Positions 18,669 to 30,410 are shown, counted from the stretch's first letter. The stretch: 64,000 nucleotides of DNA from Paenibacillus bovis (GCF_001421015.2 NZ_CP013023.1:920001-984000); one strand, 5' to 3'. Made by a program: numbers and translations. Notes: a model not told the origin generated them from the letters alone.

Positions 18669-19004
18669 GATCGTCACACTCCTAATATGTATTCATATGA
18701 TACATTGATCATATATCCCATTTGTCATATGAAAAACCTTATTTTGTAAACGCAATATAAAATTGCATATTCATATAGCAGACGGAGTTGAATAGATATT
18801 AGCAGGATACACATACCCGGAAAGATCACTGGAGGCAGTGTTCCTTCCGGGTATGGTAGTATGTCGGCAGGATTTATGAATAGCTTGTATTCTGCGTATT
18901 GGCTATATTGCTGCTCAATCACTGTGCTAGCCGTATTTTAGTAATACGTTATTAATCATACGCTAGTAGCGATACTTGATTGCTGCTCTGGCAATCAGTC
19001 TATC
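18669..19004. other. gap between phosphatase and thiC genes
   Basis: The gap is 336 nt and carries the phosphatase promoter region. At 18815-18855 an imperfect hairpin (TACCCGGAA with TTCCGGGTA) lies downstream of thiC and may protect or end its mRNA, though it has no U-run. Confidence 0.45.
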
Positions 19005-21120
<2,116 letters not shown>

Positions 21121-21152
21121 CAGCACAAAGCCGCCTCCGGGCAGGAAGCGGC
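21121..21152 (-). terminator. riboswitch expression-platform hairpin
   Basis: On the minus strand GCCGCTTCC pairs with GGAGGCGGC, followed by TTTGTGCTG. It lies 30 nt after the TPP aptamer, as expected for a TPP-dependent terminator, but the T-run is short. Confidence 0.6.
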
Positions 21153-21182
21153 AGAAACCGTATCGTCGTATCAACGAAGTCT

Positions 21183-21275
21183 CAACCACTTTCCTACGCT
21201 GGCATGACCCAGATCAGGTTCAAAGGGACCAAAGCAGATGCTTTATCTCAGCCCGTACAGGCGCCCCTAGTGGAT
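21183..21275 (-). ncRNA. TPP riboswitch (THI element)
   Basis: The minus strand reads ACTAGGGGCGCC, then GGGCTGAGA, CCCTTTGAACCTGATCTGG and CATGCCAGCGTAGGAAAGTGG, the conserved THI-box blocks in order. It precedes thiC and should shut it off when thiamine pyrophosphate binds. Confidence 0.96.
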
Positions 21276-21492
21276 ACAGTTAACACTATATGTCGATCGG
21301 AATATAATTGTCAACTTTTGTTATTTTGAGGAAATGATTGTATATAGTATGGTTGGCAGCCGAATTACGGGTTATTTCGGTCTATAGACGTAGACGATCT
21401 AAGCTTAAAGTGGGATGATTATGCATAAATTTAAATATATAATTCCTGTATACATAATTCTTATGATTTTTTGAACTAAAGGAGATGGGGCT

Positions 21493-22113
21493 ATGTCCGC
21501 AATGCCTGGCCGAAAATACATTATCATGACCCTGATTATCAATGGATTGATTCCATGGTTGATCTATATTCTGCTCAAACCGTACATGAGCAGTCTTACA
21601 GCCCTATCTATTGCGACCGTGGTGCCTCTGCTGGATAATCTGATCCATCTGTACCGGCACCGGAATCTGGATGTATTTGGAAGCATTATGCTGTTTACCT
21701 TTGTTCTGTCGCTCGTGATGGTATTGCTCGGAGGCAGCGAGAAGCTGCTGTTGATGCGTGAGTCCTTTATTACAGCCGGGGTAGGAGCGTTGTTTCTGGG
21801 ATCGTTATTGATGAGAAGACCGCTCATTTATCATATGGTCAGCCGATTCACACCCAATGTAGATGGGGAAAAGAACTGGCAATATCCGTATTTCCGGAAC
21901 GTTATGCGCAATATGACGCTGATGTGGGGGATCATTCTGGTACTGGAAGCACTGACCAAAATATTCATGATTGCGGAGCTGAGTACAGCGGTAGTTCTGG
22001 CATTCTCCAGTGTGGTATCGTATGGATTTATCGGACTGGCGATCCTGCTGACGATCGTCTACCGCCGTCGTTCTGCGACAAGACTTCGGCAGATCAAGCC
22101 TCCTGTTTCCTGA
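21493..22113 (+). CDS. VC0807-like membrane protein
   Basis: The 206-residue protein has five or six hydrophobic segments. TVVPLLDNLIHLYRHRNLDV and the loop GEKNWQYPYFRNVMRNMT are typical of the VC0807/septation-like membrane family, whose function is unknown. AAAGGAG lies 8 nt before ATG 21493. It is monocistronic with its own terminator. Confidence 0.65.
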   Translation: MSAMPGRKYIIMTLIINGLIPWLIYILLKPYMSSLTALSIATVVPLLDNLIHLYRHRNLDVFGSIMLFTFVLSLVMVLLGGSEKLLLMRESFITAGVGALFLGSLLMRRPLIYHMVSRFTPNVDGEKNWQYPYFRNVMRNMTLMWGIILVLEALTKIFMIAELSTAVVLAFSSVVSYGFIGLAILLTIVYRRRSATRLRQIKPPVS

Positions 22114-22150
22114 TCAGCAAATACTGTAGATTTATCAGTTTACAAATCGA

Positions 22151-22195
22151 ACAAAGACCCGGCGCCCATATTATGGGTTACGGGTCTTTGTTTGA
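22151..22195 (+). terminator. terminator after the VC0807-like gene
   Basis: CAAAGACCCG pairs with CGGGTCTTTG, with an inner CCCAT/ATGGG stem, then TTTG. Confidence 0.8.
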
Positions 22196-22261
22196 TAACA
22201 GGCATGTAATTTGGTAACACGTATATAGTCTGGGATATCTTCTCCCCTTTTCTAGAGGCGA

Positions 22262-22402
22262 TCAGCTGCCAACCAGGCAGGCTAATACGCAGACAGCCGC
22301 CCGATATACCAGGCCGGGAAAAGATATTGCCAAATCCACAGCAGCTTCTATCCAGTGACTTCGTGACCAAGCATCGTTTGTTGATTTTACCTGGGTATTC
22401 AT
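22262..22402 (-). CDS. small protein, 46 aa, unknown
   Basis: A short frame too small for usual gene calls starts at ATG 22402 with AGGAGG 8 nt upstream, a near-ideal ribosome site. It encodes 46 residues: a polar N-terminus (MNTQVKSTNDAWSRSHWIEA), then one hydrophobic stretch (LAISFPGLVYRAAVCVLACL) able to form a membrane or amphipathic helix. It lies alone between the VC0807-like gene and MOSC gene on the opposite strand. I recognise no family. Confidence 0.5.
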   Translation of the reverse strand: MNTQVKSTNDAWSRSHWIEAAVDLAISFPGLVYRAAVCVLACLVGS

Positions 22403-22851
22403 TTGGTATCCTCCTGATTCTGCCAGTATAAAATACAGAGCGAGTTGTAGTTCTTTTACCTATACGTGGGAAATTATGGAACGTCGCATAGGGCTAATTT
22501 ATCTGTATATTCCAGAAAAGCCAGCAGATACGGTCCGGTATCAGGAATATAGATTAACTATGCATAGGCAGTATAAATACTCTGGTCGATCTGTTTCATA
22601 ACAGGTCTTTTTGCTGCCCATGTACCAACAGATCCCTGCTTTGCCGAGCGATCCGTAAGGGTCTTGCATAACTATATCTATGCACTTCAGGGTTGAACAA
22701 CCGTATGCAATTTGGGCTGCAGCAATGATTTGAGGTGCACACAGGCTTTTGTCTGTAAAAGAGGTTGTGTCTGGTGAATGGTCTGCCGGGTATGTCATAA
22801 TCGAAGAAGCGATAAACGGACTATTATGGTCACGATCAAAGGAGAAACTTC
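22403..22851. other. divergent intergenic region
   Basis: The region is 450 nt between the small minus-strand ORF and the plus-strand MOSC gene and should hold both promoters. An 85-codon minus frame (22541-22798) has no ribosome site and is not called. No repeat or strong hairpin is seen. Confidence 0.45.
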
Positions 22852-23430
22852 ATGAGCCAGAACCCATCCATTTCGTGGATAGAATCTACCCAATCGATTA
22901 CCGTAGAAAGTGTGTTGGTTGCAGATACAAAAGGCAGCTTTGTGACACGCGCGTTGCCGGAGATTCCGGTCGAGCTGGCCGGAATTCCAGGCGATCGGCA
23001 TTATGGACTGCTGCGCCGTGCAGATGCTCGTCAGAAAATATACAAACGCGGCACAATGATTGCGAATCGCCGCCAGATCAGTATCGTTTCCTACGAAGAA
23101 TGTCTGGAGATTGCGCAGCGTATGAATCTGCCGGAGATACGGCCGGAGTGGCTTGGTGCCAATCTGATGATACGCGGACTGGAGCAGCTGACCCTGCTGC
23201 CTGCAGGAGCAAGGCTGTTATTTCCAGATGGAACCGGTCTGATCTGTGAAGGGGAAAATGTACCCTGCCGCAAGCCTGCCAAAATGATAGAAAGTATCCT
23301 CGAACAGCCAGGAGTGGCTTCCCGGTTTATGCCAGCCGCCAAAAAACGTCGCGGTATCGTCTGCTCGGTAGAGCGGGAAGGTATGATTCGCCAGGGAGAT
23401 ACTATACAGATCATCACCGCCCATTTATGA
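22852..23430 (+). CDS. MOSC-domain protein
   Basis: The 192-residue protein consists of a MOSC (Moco sulfurase C-terminal) domain. Features are the early strand SITVESVLVADTKGSFVTRA, GIPGDRHYG, the motif ANLMIRGLEQL and the conserved Cys in GENVPCRKPA. MOSC proteins handle molybdenum-cofactor sulfur or reduce N-hydroxylated compounds. The exact substrate is unknown. AAAGGAG precedes ATG 22852. The helicase gene follows after 78 nt and may be co-transcribed. Confidence 0.85.
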   Translation: MSQNPSISWIESTQSITVESVLVADTKGSFVTRALPEIPVELAGIPGDRHYGLLRRADARQKIYKRGTMIANRRQISIVSYEECLEIAQRMNLPEIRPEWLGANLMIRGLEQLTLLPAGARLLFPDGTGLICEGENVPCRKPAKMIESILEQPGVASRFMPAAKKRRGIVCSVEREGMIRQGDTIQIITAHL

Positions 23431-23508
23431 GGCGTGGTGATGATCCTGAAACGGAAACTATTGCACGGCAAAACAGGCTGAATCAACCAGCCGGACAGGA
23501 GGAAGCCC

Positions 23509-26500
23509 ATGAGTACTGAATTTAATCTGCCTGCTATTCAGCGATGGTGCGGCCAAACTGCCTACAACAAAGGAATGGCTTATTATCGTTCGGGAAAGGT
23601 GTCTTTTACCCGTTACGATGATCATCGGAGACAATATGAAGCTAGCGTGCAGATTCGGGCGAATCAGCAGGAGCAGGTGCATTTGCATTTTGATGAAGCA
23701 GGCAAGGCACATGCGCATTGTACCTGCCCATCGCTGGCTTCCTATACCGCCTACTGCCAGCATGTGGCAGCGGTGATGATTCATGTCTATGAGTCGGGAG
23801 AGCTGGGCATGCCGCCGCTTTTGCATACCGCAGGCTCTGTAGGAGCAGCAGTCAATCCGGAGCCGGACAAGCTGCCGGTTCCTGCCGACGAGGGCAAAGA
23901 CAACCAGCTGGCCGAGGAACTACTCAGTCTGTTCACAAGCCCGCCCAGACGACCTGGCGGCCGAAGAACCTACTTTGAGACTCGTACGGCATTGCAGGTG
24001 GAATGGATCTGCCGACCTGTTGCTTATGGCAATGGACAATACCGGCTTGGTCTGGAAATGAAAGCAGGACTGAAGCGTCCTTATGTTGTGCAGCATATTC
24101 ATGAATTTCTGGAATGTGTGCGCAGCCGGAGAAGCTACGTATTCTCGGCACGATTCACCTATGATCCGGAGCTGCATAGCTTTAGCCGGGAAGATGATGA
24201 AGTTATCCGGCAGCTGCTGCTGATTCAGCGCGATGAACAGCCGGATCAGTCGATAGACCAATGGGCAGGGAAAGGTAAAAGTAGCCGCCGTTCGGCGCCT
24301 GGTGTAGCAGGTCAGCCCAACCAGCGAATGCTGATCATCCCGGTATCCCATTGGCCCCATCTGCTGCAGGCGATTGGGCATGCACCAGTCGCCCGGCTGG
24401 AATATCAGGAGCAGACGTTTGAAGGTATCACCCATCATTTGGGACCACTGCCGCTGTATTTTGAACTGGATCTTCTGAATGAGGGAAAAGAGCCAGGAGC
24501 GACTGCGAGCCAGCTACCTGCGTCCTCCCGCGGTCGCTTTGCAGTGGATACGATGTATCAGCTGCGTGTAGAGGGGATTCAGCAGATGATCGTGCTGGAA
24601 TCGTATGGAATGGTTATGTATAACGGTGAATTTATCTCGCTCAATGAAGAGGATTGCCGCCGGTTAAGCGGACTGCAGCAGCTGCTGGCAGCTTCGAATA
24701 CTGAGCAGCACCGGCTTCTTATTCCACCGGAGCAGCTGGAATCGCTGGTACAGCAGGTTATTCCGGGACTCACCCGACTGGGTAATGTCCAGATGACCCG
24801 CCGGGTATCGGAGATTGTCGTACAGACCCCGCTGCAGGCAAGACTGTATCTCGACCGTGTACGCGACCGGCTGCTGGCAGGTTTGGAGTTCCAATATGGC
24901 GACGTCATTATTAATCCGCTGAATCCTACACCGGCACAGGAGGACGAACGAATCCTGCTGCGTGATGGCGAAAAAGAAGAAGAAATTCTGAAGCTGATGG
25001 ACGAAGCTTCTTTTGCTGCTACCGAGGGCGGTTATTTCCTCACCGATGAAGAGGCGGAGTATGAGTTCCTGTATCATATCGTCCCCCGTCTGGAGCAGCT
25101 GGTCAAGATCTATGCCACTTCTGTAGTGAAATCGAGAATCCAGGACCCGCTCGCTGCGCCGCGCATTACTGTGCACACGGATTCCCGTCATGACTGGCTG
25201 GAATTCAAATTTGAACTGGATGGTATTCCGGAATCGGCTATTATCCAGGTGCTCAAATCGCTGCAGGAGCAGCGCCGATATTATCGTCTGCCTACAGGAG
25301 CCTTTTTGCCGCTGGAAGACGAGCAGTTTCGGCAGGCAGCTGACTTTATCCGCCGTACGGGTATGGCACTGCCTCCTGATGAACAAGCCCTCGAAGACGG
25401 AGTACTGTTTCGCATCCCGGTTATCCATGGACTGGAAGCGCTCGATGCCGCAGATCAGAATGAAGTGTTTTGCTTTGACCGTTCGGTAAGAAAACTGCTG
25501 GAAAGTATCCGCCATCCCGATCTGTATGATGCGCCTGTTCCGCCATCGCTGGCACCGATTCTGCGGGATTATCAGCAGTATGGCTATCAATGGCTGCGGA
25601 CGCTGGCGCATTATGGATTTGGCGGTATTCTGGCAGATGATATGGGGCTGGGCAAGACGCTGCAAAGTATTACTTTTATCGCTTCGGTATTATCGGAGAT
25701 TCGCAGTAGCGGCGAGCCGGCAATTATTGTGGCGCCTGCTTCGCTAACGTACAACTGGCAGTATGAATTCCGCCGCTTTGCGCCCGATATTCGTACGACG
25801 ATTATCGATGGCAGCCGAATGCAGCGTCAGCAGCAGTGGCAGGAGATCCATCGCTCGGACAATAGTGGATTGGAGTCAGATGTTATTATTACGTCCTATC
25901 CACTGCTGCGCCGGGATATGGAATATGCCGGGCAGGGTTCATTTCATACGATGATTCTGGATGAAGCGCAGTCTTTCAAAAATGCACTCACCCAGACGGC
26001 CCGTGCGGTCAAGCAGATTCAGGCACGACACCGATTTGCGCTGACCGGTACACCTATCGAAAATTCCATCTATGAACTGTGGTCGATTATGCATGTGATT
26101 ATGCCAGGACTGCTCGGTACGCGCAAGGAATTTGCCGATCTGGAAGCTCGCACGATTGCCAAGCGGGTCCGTCCATTTATACTGAGACGGATGAAATCAG
26201 ACGTATTAAAAGAATTACCGGACAAGCTGGAGACGACGCATGTATCCGAGCTGCTGCCCGAACAGAAAAAAATCTATGCCGCTTATCTGGCACAGCTGCA
26301 GCAGGATGCCCTGGAGCATCTGTATGAGAAAAATTTTGCTGAATACCAGATTCGTATACTGGCCGGCCTCACCCGTCTGCGCCAGATCTGCTGTCATCCC
26401 GGTCTATTTGTACAGGATTATGAAGGAGGCTCTGCCAAACTGGCACAGCTGCTGGAGATTGTGAACGATTACCGGGATGCCGGCAAACGAATACTCGTCT

Positions 26501-26943
26501 TCTCCCAGTTTACAGGCATGTTATCCCGTATTCGCGAAGAACTGCGTCAGTACAATGTGCCTTATTTTTATCTGGATGGGTCTACGCCTTCAGCAGAGCG
26601 GGTGGAATTGTGCCGAAGATTTAACGAAGGAGAGCAGGATGTGTTCCTGATTTCACTCAAAGCGGGAGGAACCGGACTGAATCTGACGGGAGCCGATACG
26701 GTAATACTGTATGACCTGTGGTGGAATCCGGCTGTAGAGGAACAGGCGGCTGACCGGGCACACCGGATGGGGCAACAGAATCGGGTGCAGGTCATTCGCA
26801 TGGTAGCCAGAGGAACGGTAGAGGAGAAAATGCTGGAATTGCAGCAGAGCAAAAAAGATTTGATCGACGAAATTATCCAACCCGGTCAAAGTGCAACGCC
26901 TGTGCTGACCGAGCAGGATATCCGGGAACTACTGATGATTTAG
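23509..26943 (+). CDS. SWIM-SNF2 family helicase-like ATPase
   Basis: The 1144-residue protein has an N-terminal SWIM zinc finger (C71, C73, C83, H85 in CTCPSLASYTAYCQH), a long variable middle, and a SNF2 motor. The motor carries Walker A GGILADDMGLGKT (K716), DEAQ at 818-821, ALTGTPIENSIYELWS, and in lobe 2 SLKAGGTGLNLTGADTV and QAADRAHRMGQ. It should be a DNA translocase that remodels nucleoprotein rather than unwinding strands. The role in bacteria of this architecture is poorly known. GGAGG precedes ATG 23509. The next gene is on the opposite strand and begins 2 nt beyond the stop. Confidence 0.93.
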   Translation: MSTEFNLPAIQRWCGQTAYNKGMAYYRSGKVSFTRYDDHRRQYEASVQIRANQQEQVHLHFDEAGKAHAHCTCPSLASYTAYCQHVAAVMIHVYESGELGMPPLLHTAGSVGAAVNPEPDKLPVPADEGKDNQLAEELLSLFTSPPRRPGGRRTYFETRTALQVEWICRPVAYGNGQYRLGLEMKAGLKRPYVVQHIHEFLECVRSRRSYVFSARFTYDPELHSFSREDDEVIRQLLLIQRDEQPDQSIDQWAGKGKSSRRSAPGVAGQPNQRMLIIPVSHWPHLLQAIGHAPVARLEYQEQTFEGITHHLGPLPLYFELDLLNEGKEPGATASQLPASSRGRFAVDTMYQLRVEGIQQMIVLESYGMVMYNGEFISLNEEDCRRLSGLQQLLAASNTEQHRLLIPPEQLESLVQQVIPGLTRLGNVQMTRRVSEIVVQTPLQARLYLDRVRDRLLAGLEFQYGDVIINPLNPTPAQEDERILLRDGEKEEEILKLMDEASFAATEGGYFLTDEEAEYEFLYHIVPRLEQLVKIYATSVVKSRIQDPLAAPRITVHTDSRHDWLEFKFELDGIPESAIIQVLKSLQEQRRYYRLPTGAFLPLEDEQFRQAADFIRRTGMALPPDEQALEDGVLFRIPVIHGLEALDAADQNEVFCFDRSVRKLLESIRHPDLYDAPVPPSLAPILRDYQQYGYQWLRTLAHYGFGGILADDMGLGKTLQSITFIASVLSEIRSSGEPAIIVAPASLTYNWQYEFRRFAPDIRTTIIDGSRMQRQQQWQEIHRSDNSGLESDVIITSYPLLRRDMEYAGQGSFHTMILDEAQSFKNALTQTARAVKQIQARHRFALTGTPIENSIYELWSIMHVIMPGLLGTRKEFADLEARTIAKRVRPFILRRMKSDVLKELPDKLETTHVSELLPEQKKIYAAYLAQLQQDALEHLYEKNFAEYQIRILAGLTRLRQICCHPGLFVQDYEGGSAKLAQLLEIVNDYRDAGKRILVFSQFTGMLSRIREELRQYNVPYFYLDGSTPSAERVELCRRFNEGEQDVFLISLKAGGTGLNLTGADTVILYDLWWNPAVEEQAADRAHRMGQQNRVQVIRMVARGTVEEKMLELQQSKKDLIDEIIQPGQSATPVLTEQDIRELLMI

Positions 26944-26944
26944 T

Positions 26945-28054
26945 TCAAGTGATAGGGGCAGGCATATGGGCGTTCATGCCTTCTACCGCGGTCACCATTA
27001 CGGTATGGTGCGCCAGCAAATCCATATCAAAAGGTGCCATGATCCGTTCACCGGCTTCGTTATACAAAATGCGTACAATCGGGCGCTGTGGAATCGCGGA
27101 ATGAATATGCACGACCACGCCTTTCAAGCCATTGCTCAGCGTGACGGTAAGACCAATTGGATAAATAGCAATCCGGCTTTTGAAGATCGCCAGCATGTCC
27201 TTGTCGTACAGACTGCCAGAGCCGGAATACAGTACTTCCAGCGCTTCATGAGGCAGCATGGCCGCGCGATAAACCCGGCTGGTCGTCAGCGCATCGTAGG
27301 AGTCGGCAATACCGATCCATTTGGCATATTCATGAATTTCGTGTTCTTGCAGGCCGCGTGGATAACCGCTGCCGTTGAGCCGTTCATGATGCTGGTAGGC
27401 GCAGTGCGCAGCCAGCAGCGGGATGCCAGGCTCGTCTTTTAGCATTTTGTAGCCGTACTCGGTGTGAAGCTTGATGATATTATACTCTGCATCGGTCAGT
27501 CTGCCCGGCTTGAACAGCACTTCGTTCGGGATATAGGCTTTGCCTACATCATGCAGGAGAGAGCCGATACCCAGCACCTTCATTTCCTCCTGGGAGTAAC
27601 CATGTACTTTTCCCAGCAGCAGCGTGTAGATGCATACATTGAGCGAGTGGTAATACAGATAGTTGTCCTTGGTATGCATGCTCATCAGCATAACCATAAC
27701 TTCCGGGTCGGCACTGATCTCACTGATAATCGTATCGATAATGCCGGCAAAGGACTTGCCGATAATCGGATAGGTTGCTTTTTGAAACGCTGGATCAGCG
27801 AGACTCCGAAAATGTGTACGGATCTCGCGTAGTGCTTGGCGTTTGGTATCCGGGGAGACAATATCGCGGACAATTACATCATCCGTATCTTTATCCTGAA
27901 TATAGATATAGTCCAGACCATGGTTATATAGCTTGCGAATAATGCCGGAGGTCAGTTCTACCCCCTCGGAGAGAAGAACAACGCCATCATCATTATATAT
28001 TTTTTTTGCGAGTCGCATCCCTGGCTGGAGCGAGGTGATAGGTAATAGCCTCAA
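26945..28054 (-). CDS. HD-GYP domain phosphodiesterase
   Basis: At 369 residues it has a Paenibacillus/Bacillus-type N-terminal region (LQPGMRLAKKIYNDDGVVLL) followed by HD-GYP: YHSLNVCIYT, SLLHDVGKAYIP, HTEYGYKML, HHERLNGSGYPRGL and ADSYDALTT. Such enzymes break down cyclic di-GMP to pGpG or GMP with two or three metals. No membrane or receiver domain is present, so it is cytoplasmic. The start is TTG 28054 with GGAAG about 10 nt upstream; the next Met would cut into the conserved N-terminus. It converges with the helicase gene with only 1 nt between stops. Confidence 0.9.
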   Translation of the reverse strand: MRLLPITSLQPGMRLAKKIYNDDGVVLLSEGVELTSGIIRKLYNHGLDYIYIQDKDTDDVIVRDIVSPDTKRQALREIRTHFRSLADPAFQKATYPIIGKSFAGIIDTIISEISADPEVMVMLMSMHTKDNYLYYHSLNVCIYTLLLGKVHGYSQEEMKVLGIGSLLHDVGKAYIPNEVLFKPGRLTDAEYNIIKLHTEYGYKMLKDEPGIPLLAAHCAYQHHERLNGSGYPRGLQEHEIHEYAKWIGIADSYDALTTSRVYRAAMLPHEALEVLYSGSGSLYDKDMLAIFKSRIAIYPIGLTVTLSNGLKGVVVHIHSAIPQRPIVRILYNEAGERIMAPFDMDLLAHHTVMVTAVEGMNAHMPAPIT

Positions 28055-28431
28055 TATTTGTCACTTCCATCTGTTCTGGAGTTAGCCACTCATTAGTCGG
28101 CACTGGCCACATGATTCACTTCCGTATAAACTGCCGTAGAATGACTATGTATGTGGATGAGTGCAAAAGTAAGGGCATGTATGCGGACAGTATATAAAGT
28201 ATATCGTCATTTCTTCACAAATTTATAATAATTATAGGACGTATTTGTAAAATACGACAGAGCTAGTATTGGAAGTTCAGATAGGCGAATGGAAATCGAA
28301 ACGATTAAACGCTCGTATGTTCTCATTTTCATAATAAATAACGGAAAATCTGCTGTTTTTGGAAGCGGATTATACAGAAATTGGATAGTTATTCTTTATT
28401 AAAATGCACAATACGAACAGGAGGAATAAGC
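28055..28431. other. divergent intergenic region
   Basis: These 377 AT-rich nt hold the promoters of the HD-GYP gene (minus) and SDR gene (plus). I see no small ORF with a ribosome site and no strong hairpin. Confidence 0.5.
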
Positions 28432-29220
28432 ATGGAACTCGGATTATATGGAAAATCGGTATTTGTGGCAGCAGGCAGCAAAGGTCTCGGAAAGGCAAGT
28501 GCACTGGAGTTCGCCAGAGAAGGCGCACTGGTGACGATAGCCAGCCGCAGTATGGAGCATCTGACAAAAGCGGCAAAGGAGATTGAGGCAGCTACCGGAC
28601 AGCAGGTACATACGGTCCGTATGGATGTCAGTGATCCGGAACAGATCGAGCAGGGAACCCGGAGTGCGCTGGACAAATATGGACGGCTCGATGTGCTGGT
28701 AACCAATGCAGGCGGACCTCCTGCCGGGACGTTTGCAGATATGGATGATGCGCAGTGGCAAAGTGCGTTCGAGAAGAATCTGCTCAGTACGATCCGGCTG
28801 ATCCGTGCAGCAATTCCTTCTCTTCAGGCAGCAGGTGGCGGACGAATCGTAAATATCGCTTCTTCTTCGGTCAAGCAGCCCATTGATGGATTGATCCTCT
28901 CCAATATATTCCGTGCCGGCATTCAGGCACTCACCAAAAGTCTGGCTTCGGAATATGCAGCCGATCATATCCTGATCAATACGGTAGCACCGGGCCGTAT
29001 AGCAACCGAGCGCATTATGGAGCTGGACCAGAAGCGCGCCGACATGGAACAGCGTGCAATCGAAGAAATACAGACCGAATCGCTGCGCCAGATTCCACTG
29101 GGACGATTGGGTACACCCGAAGAATTCGGCCGGATGGTTGCTTTTTACGGCTCCTTTGCCAATACGTATGTGACTGGACAATCCCTGCTGGTAGATGGAG
29201 GAACGATCCGGGCGTATTGA
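28432..29220 (+). CDS. SDR-family protein lacking the catalytic Tyr-Lys
   Basis: ATG 28432 follows AGGAGG; a frame from 28381 lacks one. The 262-residue Rossmann protein has the dinucleotide motif AAGSKGLGKAS (14-23), TNAGGPP (91-97) and NIASSS near 141-146. Classical SDRs next carry YxxxK; here the matching segment is LSNIFRAGIQAL, so Tyr is S157 and Lys is R161. A subgroup of FabG-like SDRs shares this SNxxR pattern. It probably binds NAD(P), but the usual oxidoreductase chemistry is doubtful. It is monocistronic with a terminator at 29343. Confidence 0.85.
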   Translation: MELGLYGKSVFVAAGSKGLGKASALEFAREGALVTIASRSMEHLTKAAKEIEAATGQQVHTVRMDVSDPEQIEQGTRSALDKYGRLDVLVTNAGGPPAGTFADMDDAQWQSAFEKNLLSTIRLIRAAIPSLQAAGGGRIVNIASSSVKQPIDGLILSNIFRAGIQALTKSLASEYAADHILINTVAPGRIATERIMELDQKRADMEQRAIEEIQTESLRQIPLGRLGTPEEFGRMVAFYGSFANTYVTGQSLLVDGGTIRAY

Positions 29221-29584
29221 TATACTTTTGCGAAGACTGGAACTTTGTTGAGAATTAACCCTTACAATTTGGCAAACAAAAGATTAGTATACTTTTATAT
29301 ATGTGACAATAATGTGTCATATCTGTGGGATAATGTGATATAAAAAAGGCCGGTGATCGTATTTACCGGCCTTTTTGGCTTTGAAAACGATAAAAATCGA
29401 CTTTTTCCAAGAATAATGGTAAAAAGTAACTACTTTATTATTTTATTTTTTGTGAAAGTATACACTGTTTCTTTGTTTCAAAAAAGTGGTACAATATGTA
29501 TCACATGAATCGGAGCTTTTAAATATAACACCTGCTGTTGAGTTAATGTACAACATACTAACAAACAAGGAGGAGATGTAAGAA
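29221..29584. other. gap between SDR and cupin genes
   Basis: The gap is 364 nt and includes the SDR terminator, then an AT-rich region with TACAAT near 29493, a plausible -10 element for the cupin gene. No ORF is convincing. Confidence 0.45.
29343..29377 (+). terminator. terminator after SDR gene
   Basis: AAAAAGGCCGGT pairs with ACCGGCCTTTTT. Confidence 0.88.
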
Positions 29585-29920
29585 ATGATAAACACGAGCT
29601 TGAGTAATATTGGAATCTGGGAATTGGTGGAGCCGGGGGTACGACGTAAAGTATTTGAACCGGGAACGTCTTTGATGATGATGGAAGTCCACTTTGAAGC
29701 CGGTGCGCAGAGTGCCGAGCATTCGCATCCGCATGAGCAGATGACTTACTGTATGAAAGGACTGTTCCGCTTTGTGATCGACGGTAAAGCCTATGAGCTG
29801 AGTGCAGGCAAAGCGCTGAATATTCCGGCTGGTGCGGTTCATTCTGCCCGTGCGCTGGCTCCTGGCATCCTTCTGGATACATTTACTCCAGTGCGTGAGG
29901 ATATTGTCAGAACCGTGTAA
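29585..29920 (+). CDS. KdgF-like single-domain cupin
   Basis: This 111-residue cupin has metal ligands H46, H48, Q52 (in EHSHPHEQMTY) and H86 (PAGAVHSARA). The ending LLDTFTPVREDIV closely resembles KdgF, which linearises unsaturated uronates in pectin and alginate breakdown. Many small cupins share this shape, so the substrate is uncertain. AAGGAGGAG lies upstream of ATG 29585. It is monocistronic, with no pectin genes adjacent. Confidence 0.7.
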   Translation: MINTSLSNIGIWELVEPGVRRKVFEPGTSLMMMEVHFEAGAQSAEHSHPHEQMTYCMKGLFRFVIDGKAYELSAGKALNIPAGAVHSARALAPGILLDTFTPVREDIVRTV

Positions 29921-29948
29921 GTTGGGAAAACCACATTATAAATAAACA

Positions 29949-30018
29949 GGCAGTGGATAAGAACGATATTCTGATGCATAGATGCAGCTGAATATTGTTC
30001 TTACCCACTGCTTTTTTG
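29949..30018 (+). terminator. long terminator after cupin gene
   Basis: GCAGTGGATAAGAACGATATTC pairs in large part with GAATATTGTTCTTACCCACTGC, then TTTTTT. It lies between convergent genes. Confidence 0.85.
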
Positions 30019-30065
30019 CTGTGCAGTTTGGCGTTTGTATTGGGTGTACGCTGCATACAGGCTGT

Positions 30066-30410
30066 TCATGAATGTTCCTGGGTAGAATGGTTAGGTTCTT
30101 CATCCGATGGCCAGTAGCTATAGGTGACCAGATCTATTCGCCGTTCGCCATTAAAAATTACGCCTTCCTCCTCCAGCAGGGCACGTTGTTCAAAGCTGGA
30201 TTCTTCTTCTTTTACAGCAATTTCACCGTACTTGTTAACAACGCGATGCCAAGGCAAACGATATTTGCGGCTCATGGAATGCAAAATTCGAACGATCTGT
30301 CTGGCAGCACGCGGACTACCTGCCGCTGCGGCTACCTGTCCATAGGTCATCACCTTGCCTGCAGGAATAGAGCGAATAATATGTACGGCTCTCTCGGTAA
30401 ATGGCTGCAT
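30066..30410 (-). CDS. alkyltransferase-like protein (ATL)
   Basis: The 114-residue protein is the DNA-binding domain of O6-alkylguanine transferases. GKVMTYGQVAAAAG and RAARQIVRILH form the HTH. The active-site PCHRV reads PWHRV with W54 replacing Cys, the known ATL signature. It cannot accept alkyl groups; ATLs flip alkylated guanine and recruit nucleotide excision repair. GGAAGAG precedes ATG 30410. Its first 61 nt overlap a small upstream frame. Confidence 0.92.
   Translation of the reverse strand: MQPFTERAVHIIRSIPAGKVMTYGQVAAAAGSPRAARQIVRILHSMSRKYRLPWHRVVNKYGEIAVKEEESSFEQRALLEEEGVIFNGERRIDLVTYSYWPSDEEPNHSTQEHS

Noticed and set aside
18815-18855. Hairpin downstream of thiC as a terminator
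   Set aside because: Stem is imperfect and has no U-run on either strand; mentioned only as a possible mRNA end.
22541-22798. 85-codon minus-strand frame before the MOSC gene
   Set aside because: No ribosome site at its ATG, Cys/Tyr-rich and family-free; lies in a divergent promoter region.
30066-30410. Loss of the active-site Cys in the alkyltransferase as a novel defect
   Set aside because: PWHRV is the established signature of ATL proteins, so it is expected rather than new.
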